The translations under genes and the position numbers were made by a program. A DNA stretch of 13,385 nt from Comamonadaceae bacterium. GTDB lineage: Bacteria; Pseudomonadota; Gammaproteobacteria; Burkholderiales; Burkholderiaceae_C. Shown one piece after another: positions 8,501 through 13,385 of the stretch (the first letter of the stretch is position 1; each line of letters starts with the position of its first letter). The notes under the pieces were generated by a model. It made no database searches, was not told where the DNA came from, and saw nothing but the letters and a program-made list of their open reading frames with translations. The DNA lies in the NCBI GenBank assembly GCA_947478935.1, contig CANJXV010000038.1, positions 1 to 13,385 on the forward strand, in the 5' to 3' direction.

Positions 8501-8656
8501 GGAGCTGAATTGCGCCAACCTCTGGGCTTGGCGGTGGTGGGTGGACTGGTATTTTCCCAGGCCATTACGCTTTTTATTACGCCGGTTATTTATTTGGCCA
8601 TGAACCGCTTTAGCGGCAGTGGCCCGATTACCGACCCGACAATGGATGAATCCTGA
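5573..8656 (+). CDS. RND-family efflux permease, MdtC/HAE1-like
   Basis: This 1027-residue inner-membrane proton antiporter is the pump of the efflux module and has the full length of the hydrophobe/amphiphile exporter type. It starts FSELFIRRPVMTVLLNVSIF (TM1) with LPSYDTPVINVSASLPGANP (38-57), then VDVQAALLRAQRNLPPDM and YRKVNPADAPI in the porter domain, like MdtC. TM4 carries GLVVDDAIVVLENI with the proton-relay pair D401-D402. The TM10 lysine matching AcrB K940 is K921 in GIVKKNAIMMIDF. TM2-TM6 and TM8-TM12 hydrophobic blocks, HEFAVVVSLAILVSAFVSLT and RFRPIMMTSLAAMFGALPIA are all present, with no frameshift or missing domain. Translation is probably coupled to the adaptor through the ATGA overlap. 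No second permease or TolC-like channel lies nearby, so a shared channel from elsewhere is likely. Substrates cannot be read from sequence. Confidence 0.95.
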   Translation: MNFSELFIRRPVMTVLLNVSIFMAGVIGLRSIPVAALPSYDTPVINVSASLPGANPDTMATSVALPLEKQFQTVPGLKTISSTSTLGQTTLTLEFEEGRNIDAAAVDVQAALLRAQRNLPPDMTNPPSYRKVNPADAPILFLTLTSPSLSPQELQDYAEHLISPTMSTIEGVAQVNIYGAKRFAVRVRVKPESLASMNIGLDEVSAALRAANVNTPVGTLDGPTQTLVLQANKQLSTAREFANLIISNKGGNPVRLRDVAKVEDSVENMRTWATFNGENAITIAVQRQPGANTVKVVDTIRAALPNLQSQMPGSVVMTPINDRSISVRDALHDVSLTMAGTVALVVLVIFLFLRRFVATAIPTLSLPISLMGAIALLWGMNYSLDNISLLGMTLAVGLVVDDAIVVLENIIRHVENGEQPFSAAIKGAREVGFTIVSISTSLIAVFIPIFFMPGVIGLLFHEFAVVVSLAILVSAFVSLTLVPMLASRFLKEESHQAKPGAIVRVFERGFDNMLAGYTRMLNLSLRWRKTILLIAVATFFGTVYLVNIIPKGFFPEEDIGQITVTTEANEDISFAAMIKLQERAANIIRNDENVDAVNSFIGGNSGQNSGRMFVTLKPSSKRLPAKKVIEGLRKKLRSIAGLNVFMRPIQNLQLGGRPSKAQFQYVLQSVRADELNTWAGKLQEKLRADPLFRDVTSDAQFRALQAQLKIDRDRANSLGVSMEAVRSALFSAFGERQVSTIYLSTDSYQVIMEVAPEAKQDEQALAGIYVRANTGALVPISNFTTVERMMGATSINHVGQLQAVTISFNLAPGTALGDATTKIDQARETIQLPSSIITSYGGDAAVFKSSQGGQVVLVVAALLVIYVLLGVLYESYIHPLTILAGLPSAAMGALATLMWFGQDLTLIATIGVMMLIGIVKKNAIMMIDFALQAQREQGMTPEEAIHAACLMRFRPIMMTSLAAMFGALPIALGVGAGAELRQPLGLAVVGGLVFSQAITLFITPVIYLAMNRFSGSGPITDPTMDES

Positions 8657-8724
8657 GGCGGCTTAGCCCGGTCGGCATTGATAGGCCCAGGGTCGGCGCC
8701 AAGCGCTATGCCACGCTGTTTGAT

Positions 8725-9387
8725 TTAACGCCAGAAATGGCGATCGCGATGCCCATAACCCCATGGAATCACCACCGTCGGCGTGAATAAGGGGCGATAA
8801 GTAGCAACCGGGTAATACACGCTCGGAGCGGGTACGCTGATGTAAGTAACGCTGGGTTGGACGTATACCGGATTGGACGAGGAAATCACAGTCGTTTGTG
8901 TCGGCGCCTGCGCGATCACGCCGTTGGTGGGAGCGACTTGCAAAGCGATCACAGCGCCTGGGTCCTGGGCCATTTGTACGCTGTATTGTTTGCCGCCAAA
9001 TTCATATAAAACTTGGTAGCCGCTGGTGCGGTTTTCTACAAAATTTTGGATGGTGCAGCGTTCCACGTTCTGCACGCGCTCGCCGCCGGGCCCCTCTACC
9101 CGGTCGCCGATCACGGCGCCGCCGACCATGCCGATGGCGGTGGCCGCAGCGCGCTCCGCGCCGCGCCCACCCATGGAGTTACCGATGGCCGCTCCGGCGA
9201 TGGCTCCGAGAATCGCGCCGGCGCCACTACTGGGCTGCTGGTAAATGATTTGTTCGCTATTGCACACCCGGTGCGGCACAGCCACTTGCTGAAGGATAGG
9301 TGTCGAGGAAATAACCCGGCCCACGTCCTGGGCCCACACCGTGCCTGCGGCGCATACGGCCAATGTGCTGATAAACCAAGTTTTCAT
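8725..9387 (-). CDS. Secreted glycine-zipper 2TM domain protein
   Basis: This 220-residue exported envelope protein belongs to the glycine-zipper 2TM family, whose role is largely undefined (related proteins include outer-membrane SlyB/OmpA-associated types). A signal peptide ends near VWAQ (residue 20). Residues 55-71 and 77-95 form two small-residue helices rich in GxxxG-like spacing (GAGAILGAIAGAAIGN; GMVGGAVIGDRV). Two cysteines, C42 and C111, flank the zipper and could form a disulfide. A conserved-looking segment GYQVLYEFGGKQYSVQM (123-139) follows, then a Pro/Tyr/Val-rich tail ending HRDRHFWR. A strong AGGAG (9398-9394) 6 nt before the ATG fixes the start. It is convergent with the permease (68-bp gap) and divergent from the PAP2 gene. 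No direct tie to the pump is visible beyond proximity. Confidence 0.9.
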   Translation of the reverse strand: MKTWFISTLAVCAAGTVWAQDVGRVISSTPILQQVAVPHRVCNSEQIIYQQPSSGAGAILGAIAGAAIGNSMGGRGAERAAATAIGMVGGAVIGDRVEGPGGERVQNVERCTIQNFVENRTSGYQVLYEFGGKQYSVQMAQDPGAVIALQVAPTNGVIAQAPTQTTVISSSNPVYVQPSVTYISVPAPSVYYPVATYRPLFTPTVVIPWGYGHRDRHFWR

Positions 9388-9492
9388 GTGTATCTCCTAG
9401 CGACCGAACAGCCGGTGTGCACTTTGCGTGGGGCAAGTTACCCCTTGATGGTTGCTTAACGGCGGGCCTAAGCTGCCGGTTGACAGGCTTTA

Positions 9493-9529
9493 CATGCCAG
9501 CAACGCGTCGCGGTGTCGCCACTGGCATG
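9493..9529. repeat. Perfect 8-bp inverted repeat in the divergent glycine-zipper / PAP2 region
   Basis: CATGCCAG (9493-9500) and CTGGCATG (9522-9529) are exact reverse complements separated by 21 bp. They lie in the 194-bp divergent region, just after a consensus-like TTGACA (9480-9485). The arms could be half-sites for a dimeric regulator, or form a stem-loop in the PAP2 leader. No matching -10 is found at 16-18 bp from TTGACA, so promoter assignment stays open. Confidence 0.5.
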
Positions 9530-9548
9530 CGGCGGCGAACGATAATCG

Positions 9549-9567
9549 GCCCGCGCAAGGAGCGGGC
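9549..9567 (+). promoter_or_regulatory. Leader hairpin with ribosome-site-like loop before the PAP2 gene
   Basis: GCCCGC (9549-9554) and GCGGGC (9562-9567) form a perfect 6-bp stem around the 7-nt loop GCAAGGA. The AAGGAG spanning loop and stem resembles a Shine-Dalgarno, but it ends 19 nt before the GTG start, beyond usual spacing. It could be structural only, or tune translation. Confidence 0.35.
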
Positions 9568-9581
9568 AAAGCCAAGGCCCG

Positions 9582-10352
9582 GTGCTTGAGGCCCCCACCA
9601 AATACCCAAGAATCTTGAATCCAGACCACCCTAGCCCAGCCGCCAGCAAGTTTGGCACCGCGCCCATCCTGTTCTGGGGGATCGTACTGGCCCTGGTCGC
9701 GCTGGCTATGGTGCCCACCTTTTGGCCGGCGCTAGACCTTCACGTGGCGGCTTGGTTTGCAGGGCCAGGCACCGAGCGACTCATTATTCAATGGTGGTGG
9801 GTCAAACTCATCAATCTCTATACACCGGCTGTGTTCCGTGGTCTGGTGTTTTTGGCACTGGGCGGCTGGATCCTGGCCAATCTGCGCCCGGCTCACCGCG
9901 ATTGGCGCCTACCGCTGGCTTTTGTGGTGTTATCTGGCGCCCTCGGGCCGGGTTTACTGGTCAATAGCGGCTTTAAAGAACACTGGCAGCGTTCGCGCCC
10001 CTACGAAGTGCAAAACTTTGGCGGTACCCAGTTGTTTACGCGCGCCGGTCTGATTACCGACCAATGCCATAACAACTGCTCCTTTGTTAGCGGCCACGTG
10101 GCCTGCGGTTTTTTCTTTGCTTCGCTGATGTTGCTATCGCATCGCAAGCGCAGACTGTGGGCGGTGGCCGGCCTTGGCGCAGCATCCCTGATTGGCTTTT
10201 CTCGTATGGCCGACATGGCGCATTGGCTGAGTGATGTGCTTTGGGCCGGGCCTATCACTCTGCTATGCAGCTGGGTCATCTGGCATGCACTGTTATGGAT
10301 GTATCGACCTAAGCCCGGTGAGGAGCATATTGCGGACCATCCCGCGCCCTGA
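9582..10352 (+). CDS. PAP2-family membrane phosphatase (possibly LpxE-like)
   Basis: This 256-residue multi-pass membrane phosphatase probably removes a phosphate from a lipid head group or polyprenyl/lipid A diphosphate at the periplasmic face. All three PAP2 motifs are visible. C1 is KX6RP (K132 to R139-P140, KEHWQRSRP). C2 is FVSGH (S170, G171, H172), with Val where Pro is most common. C3 is SRX5HX3D (S207, R208, H214, D218). Hydrophobic segments lie near residues 29-48, 85-100, 111-128, 173-186, 192-206 and 221-240. A Cys pair (C162, C166) sits just before C2, which could form a periplasmic disulfide and recalls lipid A phosphatases. An in-frame stop at 9543-9545 limits the start to GTG 9582 or TTG 9615; GTG is preferred but its ribosome site is poor. 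Substrate is undetermined. Confidence 0.88.
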   Translation: MLEAPTKYPRILNPDHPSPAASKFGTAPILFWGIVLALVALAMVPTFWPALDLHVAAWFAGPGTERLIIQWWWVKLINLYTPAVFRGLVFLALGGWILANLRPAHRDWRLPLAFVVLSGALGPGLLVNSGFKEHWQRSRPYEVQNFGGTQLFTRAGLITDQCHNNCSFVSGHVACGFFFASLMLLSHRKRRLWAVAGLGAASLIGFSRMADMAHWLSDVLWAGPITLLCSWVIWHALLWMYRPKPGEEHIADHPAP

Positions 10353-10378
10353 CACCACAGCCGGCCAAAGGCCATCCT

Positions 10379-11314
10379 TCAGGCCATCGGTAGAGACATA
10401 CCCTTAGCCAGCCCGTCCAAGACACTTGGGTAGTGCAGAACCAATCGCAACTCCCGCCTGACACGCCGGTTGTCCATGCGCCGGGACTCGGCCAAAAAAC
10501 TCATTTGCATGGGCGATAAAACAGCCGCCAAGGCATCGCGCGGCAAGCGTGGTGGTGATGGCAAACCATACAGTGCTGCAGCGGCATCCATGTAGTCGCC
10601 CATCTTCATGACCACATCGTCGTTAACGTTGTAGACGCCCTGGGCCCGTCCGCGCCACAAGGCCATCAGGCAGGCGCGGGCCAAGTCGTCGGAATGGATA
10701 TGGTTGGTGTACACATCGTCTTCATGCACCAGTACCGGCGTCCCTTTTTGCAAGCGCGCCAGCGGCGTGCCACCTTCGCGGTCTGGCGCGTATATGCCGG
10801 GAATGCGCAAGACCCGTGTGTGGGCCCCGGTGGCGCGCCCGAAATGGCGTATCCGACTTTCTGCATCCACGCGCCGATGCGCCCGTTCAGTTTGAGGCTG
10901 CAGTACGCGAACTTCAGAAACCCACTCCCCCTGGCAATCGCCATAGACCCCGGTAGTAGAGCCATAAACCAAAGCCAGCGGTGCTGCCCGTAGTCGCAAT
11001 GCTTGCAGCACATGGGCGCTGCGCAGATCGCGGCTACCATTGGCCGCTGGTGGCGCCAGATGCACCACGCGCTGGCCCAATGCCGCCAAACGGCGCAAGC
11101 TGCGCGGCTCATCCAAATTACCCAACAGCGGTTTGATGCCCGCAGCGCGCAATGGCGCCATTCGCGCCACTTGCGAGGTGAGGGCCAGCACGCGCACTCG
11201 CGGCGCGAGCAAGCGTGCCACGCGCATACCCACATCACCGCAACCGACAATGAGTACGCGGCTGCGCCTAAAGCGTGCAGGTAAGGCGCCTAAGGGGCTT
11301 TGGTTTGAAGGCAA
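10379..11314 (-). CDS. Atypical SDR / NAD-dependent epimerase-like protein
   Basis: This predicted cytoplasmic nucleotide-binding protein is of the extended or atypical short-chain dehydrogenase type. The frame is open to an ATG at 11461, but that start would overlap the divergent reductase gene by 102 bp and adds sequence foreign to the family. A TTG at 11314 gives 311 residues and places the Rossmann motif VLIVGCGDVG (20-29, GxGxxG) near the N-terminus as expected. LVYGSTTGVYGD (115-126), RIPGIYAPDREGG (170-182), EDDVYTNHIHSDDLARAC (198-215) and VKMGDY-type sequence near 235-241 are family hallmarks. Where YxxxK should occur the sequence reads ERAHRRVDAES (143-153), so the classic catalytic Tyr/Lys pair is missing. 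It may be an atypical reductase or an NAD(P)-binding regulator. It is convergent with the PAP2 gene (26-bp gap). The start remains uncertain. Confidence 0.8.
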   Translation of the reverse strand: MPSNQSPLGALPARFRRSRVLIVGCGDVGMRVARLLAPRVRVLALTSQVARMAPLRAAGIKPLLGNLDEPRSLRRLAALGQRVVHLAPPAANGSRDLRSAHVLQALRLRAAPLALVYGSTTGVYGDCQGEWVSEVRVLQPQTERAHRRVDAESRIRHFGRATGAHTRVLRIPGIYAPDREGGTPLARLQKGTPVLVHEDDVYTNHIHSDDLARACLMALWRGRAQGVYNVNDDVVMKMGDYMDAAAALYGLPSPPRLPRDALAAVLSPMQMSFLAESRRMDNRRVRRELRLVLHYPSVLDGLAKGMSLPMA

Positions 11315-11359
11315 AATCGGGGCTCGTGCTCGTTGTAAACCCCAAGGATAACCATAACG

Positions 11360-12397
11360 ATGAATGCCAGCGCCGCCTCTTTCGCCATCTCGGTTCAGCC
11401 CAGCGGCATACAGTTTGAAGCCCAACCCCATGAAAGCCTGCTCGCCGCTGGTATACGCCAAGGCATAGGCCTGCCCTATGGCTGCAAAGACGGCGCCTGC
11501 GGCTCCTGCAAATGCAAGTTGGTATCCGGCCAGGTGCAGCAGAGCAATTTCCAGCGCAAGGCGCTTAGCGAAGAGGAAGAAGCACTAGGTTTTGTGCTCA
11601 CTTGCAGTGCCCGCGCCCTGAGCGACATCACCCTTGAATCGCGCCAGGTAACGCCTGCCGGTGCGCTGCCCATCAAAAAAATGCCCACCCGCGTGAGCAG
11701 CCTGGTGCGCGAAACCGAGGACGTGATGTTGATGCAATTGCAATTGCCAGCCAATGACACCTTTGTGTACCGCGCGGGTCAGTACGTCGAATTCATTTTG
11801 CGTGATGGTGCCCGCCGTTCTTACTCCATGGCCAATGCGCCCAGCCACGGACCGGGCGTGGAACTGCATATCCGCCACATGCCAGGCGGGCGTTTTACTG
11901 ATTTGGTATTTGGCTCGATGAAAGAAAAAGATATTTTGCGCATAGAAGGACCTATGGGTTCGTTTTACTTGCGTGAAGATTCGGACAAGCCCATGGTGTT
12001 TCTAGCTTCGGGTACCGGATTCGCGCCGCTTAAAGCCTTGCTCGAACACCTGCAGCATTGCGGTATCACGCGCGCGGTCTCGCTGTACTGGGGCGGACGC
12101 CGCCCGGCGGATTTGTACATGGAAGATTGGGTGCGTGCGCATTGCGCGGTCATGCCCAATGTTCGCTACGTGCCGGTTGTGTCTGACGCCCTACCGGAAG
12201 ATGCATGGCAAGGACGCACCGGTTTTGTTCACCGTGCGGTGCTGGAAGATTTTCCGGACTTGTCCGGCCATCAGGTCTATGCCTGCGGCGCGCCGATCGT
12301 GGTGGACTCCGCTAAGCGAGACTTTTGCGCGCAGGCCGGTTTGCCCGCCGATGAATTTTTTGCCGATGCTTTTACTTCGGAGGCGGATAAGCATTAA
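11360..12397 (+). CDS. [2Fe-2S] ferredoxin-flavin oxidoreductase (CDP-6-deoxy-delta-3,4-glucoseen reductase-like)
   Basis: This 345-residue fused electron-transfer protein carries three modules. The plant-type ferredoxin domain (about 8-95) has the iron-sulfur cysteines C42, C47, C50 (YGCKDGACGSCKCK) and C82 (LTCSARA). The FAD domain (about 105-205) has RSYSMANAP (153-161), the RxYS flavin motif, with GGRFTDLVF following. The NAD(P)H domain (about 210-340) has LASGTGFAPLKALLEH (215-230) and VYACGAP (306-312). It should pass electrons from NAD(P)H through FAD and the cluster to an unknown partner. Relatives in Burkholderiales are routinely named after the ascarylose enzyme E3 (AscD), yet no deoxysugar gene is near, so that name should not be taken as function. 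An AAGGA at 11344-11348 lies 11 nt before the ATG. It is divergent from the SDR gene (45 bp) and overlaps the DMT gene by 26 bp. Confidence 0.92.
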   Translation: MNASAASFAISVQPSGIQFEAQPHESLLAAGIRQGIGLPYGCKDGACGSCKCKLVSGQVQQSNFQRKALSEEEEALGFVLTCSARALSDITLESRQVTPAGALPIKKMPTRVSSLVRETEDVMLMQLQLPANDTFVYRAGQYVEFILRDGARRSYSMANAPSHGPGVELHIRHMPGGRFTDLVFGSMKEKDILRIEGPMGSFYLREDSDKPMVFLASGTGFAPLKALLEHLQHCGITRAVSLYWGGRRPADLYMEDWVRAHCAVMPNVRYVPVVSDALPEDAWQGRTGFVHRAVLEDFPDLSGHQVYACGAPIVVDSAKRDFCAQAGLPADEFFADAFTSEADKH

Positions 12398-13268
12398 GCG
12401 CTTCGGAGGTGCAGTCCGCTTGCACAGCGCTCGGTCGTTGGCTCAGTACCACGGCAACTACGACCACTACAGCGCCCGCCTGGGCCATGGGCGTCATCAA
12501 CTCGGCCAGGTATATCCAAGCAAATAAGGCTGCAAATACCGGCTCCATGGCGTAAATAATTGCGGCCTGCTCCGCCAACACATGGGTTTGCGCTAGTGCC
12601 TGCAAAAAGAAAGTGGCTGCGGAAGCCAGCGCACCTAAAAACATCAAGCCGAGTAAGACTTCTAGGTTGATCACATCGGGCAGGCTGAGCATGCGCGCAG
12701 GCCCGCTATCGAGCAGCATCCACACCAGGCCCATGGCCGCCATACACCAGACTTGGGCCGAGGCCAAATGCACCGCCTTGTGCAAGCGCGCGCGGGCCGA
12801 CATACCGATGGTGTACACCGCATAGGCCAGCGCCGCCAGCAAGGTGGCTGCGTCCGCCAACAAGTGGGCCTCTCCGTCATACGACATCATGCCGATGCCA
12901 AGACAAGCCAGCGCGGCGGCTACAAATATCAGCCAGCTGGGCCGACCACCCAGCAATAAACCCAGCAAGGGGACCATCAACACATTAAGGCTGGTGAGAA
13001 AAGCGCTTCGATTAGATGCAATGAACTGCAAACCATAGGCCTGCGCCGCCATAGAAAAAAGCGCGAGCGCGCCCAGCCAGAAACCATCGCGCCAGGCAGC
13101 AAAGCTGATGCCGCGTACAAAGGGCAGCATGCAAAGGGCCGCAATGCAAAAACGCAAGGTGGTGATTTCCACACCGCTAAGCACGCTGGTAGCTACCTTG
13201 AGCACCGGAAACGTCATACCCCACACCACTGTTACCAGCAGCAAGATCAGGGGGTAGCGGTAATGCAT
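12372..13268 (-). CDS. DMT-superfamily (EamA) transporter
   Basis: This 298-residue inner-membrane permease is predicted to have ten transmembrane helices in two EamA repeats (about 7-130 and 140-277). Typical signatures are TVVWGMTFPVLKVA (13-26), FIASNRSAFLTSLNVLMVPL (82-101) and QAAIIYAMEPVFAALFAWIYLAE (234-256). The family exports or exchanges amino acids and other metabolites; the substrate here is unknown. The ATG at 13268 gives an N-terminus MHYRYPLILL, preceded by AAGAGG about 11 nt upstream. An in-frame GTG at 13289 would add seven residues and starts right after the livF TAA, suggesting translational coupling either way. It is very probably in the same operon as livF, which hints at amino-acid-related traffic but does not prove it. 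Its last 26 bp overlap the convergent reductase. Confidence 0.9.
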   Translation of the reverse strand: MHYRYPLILLLVTVVWGMTFPVLKVATSVLSGVEITTLRFCIAALCMLPFVRGISFAAWRDGFWLGALALFSMAAQAYGLQFIASNRSAFLTSLNVLMVPLLGLLLGGRPSWLIFVAAALACLGIGMMSYDGEAHLLADAATLLAALAYAVYTIGMSARARLHKAVHLASAQVWCMAAMGLVWMLLDSGPARMLSLPDVINLEVLLGLMFLGALASAATFFLQALAQTHVLAEQAAIIYAMEPVFAALFAWIYLAELMTPMAQAGAVVVVVAVVLSQRPSAVQADCTSEALNAYPPPK

Positions 13269-13289
13269 GCGCTCTAGCGCCTCTTGCAC

Positions 13290-13385
13290 TTATTCGCCCA
13301 GATAAGCAGCCCGCACTTTGGGGTCGTTAAGCATTTGCTTGGCGTCCCCGTTCATGGTGATGATGCCCGACTCCATCACATAGCC
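13290..13385 (-). CDS. livF: Branched-chain amino acid ABC transporter ATP-binding protein LivF, C-terminal end (cut by window edge)
   Basis: Only the last 31 codons and the TAA are inside the window. The peptide reads GYVMESGIITMNGDA and then KQMLNDPKVRAAYLGE. This is the characteristic C-terminal tail of LivF-type ATPases ('GyvlE.G.i...G....l..dp.vr.aYLG'), which power high-affinity import of leucine, isoleucine, valine or related compounds with LivG, LivH, LivM and a binding protein. Walker and signature motifs lie outside the window. The upstream liv genes are expected beyond the right edge. The stop directly abuts the possible GTG start of the DMT gene, consistent with one transcript. 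Confidence 0.85.
   Translation of the reverse strand, partial: GYVMESGIITMNGDAKQMLNDPKVRAAYLGE

Noticed and set aside
8657..8724. Possible terminator between the permease and glycine-zipper genes
   Set aside because: Short inverted arms (GGCAT/ATGCC) exist, but the loop is long and no T-tract follows.
9013..9459. 148-codon plus-strand frame opposite the glycine-zipper gene
   Set aside because: The minus-strand protein has a signal peptide, a good ribosome site and a known domain; the plus frame has none.
9541..9546. GATAAT as a -10 for the PAP2 gene
   Set aside because: The TTGACA at 9480 is 55 bp away and no other -35 is at proper spacing.
10353..10378. GGCC-AAA-GGCC as a bidirectional terminator between PAP2 and SDR genes
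   Set aside because: The stem is only 4 bp and no T-run follows on either strand.
10666..11250. 194-codon minus-strand frame within the SDR gene
   Set aside because: It is another frame of the same strand, Trp- and Cys-rich, and inconsistent with the Rossmann-encoding frame.

Overview
The window reads as ordinary chromosome of a GC-rich betaproteobacterium, most likely Burkholderiales of the Comamonadaceae type. This placement is an inference from protein style: the RsmB N-terminus beginning MHPKALLEACAELV, the DUF1653 protein, the PimC/PimD-type acyl-CoA dehydrogenase pair, the ferredoxin reductase usually labelled 'CDP-6-deoxy-delta-3,4-glucoseen reductase' in this order, and the livF tail. 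Coding density is high, genes switch strand often, and convergent pairs overlap at their ends. I see no rRNA, tRNA, CRISPR array, insertion sequence, integrase or phage gene.

Layout. 1-495 (-) is the N-terminal part of an RsmB-type rRNA cytosine methyltransferase that runs off the left edge. 513-782 (+) is a small DUF1653 protein, overlapping by 8 bp tail to tail with purN (775-1374, -), the glycinamide ribonucleotide formyltransferase. 1581-3904 (+) is a two-gene unit for the large and small subunits of a PimC/PimD-like heteromeric acyl-CoA dehydrogenase. After a 388-bp gap, 4293-8656 (+) encodes an RND efflux module: a lipoprotein membrane fusion protein and an MdtC/HAE1-like permease joined by an ATGA overlap. 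No outer-membrane channel or regulator lies beside them.

8725-9387 (-) is a secreted glycine-zipper protein. It is divergent from a GTG-initiated PAP2 lipid phosphatase (9582-10352, +), and the shared upstream region contains two perfect inverted repeats. 10379-11314 (-) is an atypical SDR with a Rossmann motif but no visible YxxxK catalytic pair, probably starting at TTG. 11360-12397 (+) is a fused [2Fe-2S] ferredoxin/flavin reductase. 12372-13268 (-) is an EamA/DMT transporter overlapping the reductase end by 26 bp. It lies directly downstream of the C-terminal 31 codons of livF (13290-13385, -), the ATPase of a branched-chain amino acid ABC importer.

Function. The only clear multi-gene units are pimC-pimD (beta-oxidation of pimeloyl-CoA or a similar dicarboxylyl-CoA), the two-gene efflux pump, and livF plus the DMT transporter. 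The rest are single housekeeping or envelope genes. I did not find a convincing undescribed system. The items most worth a second look are the complementary loss of motifs between the two dehydrogenase subunits, the inverted repeats before the PAP2 gene, and the atypical SDR.
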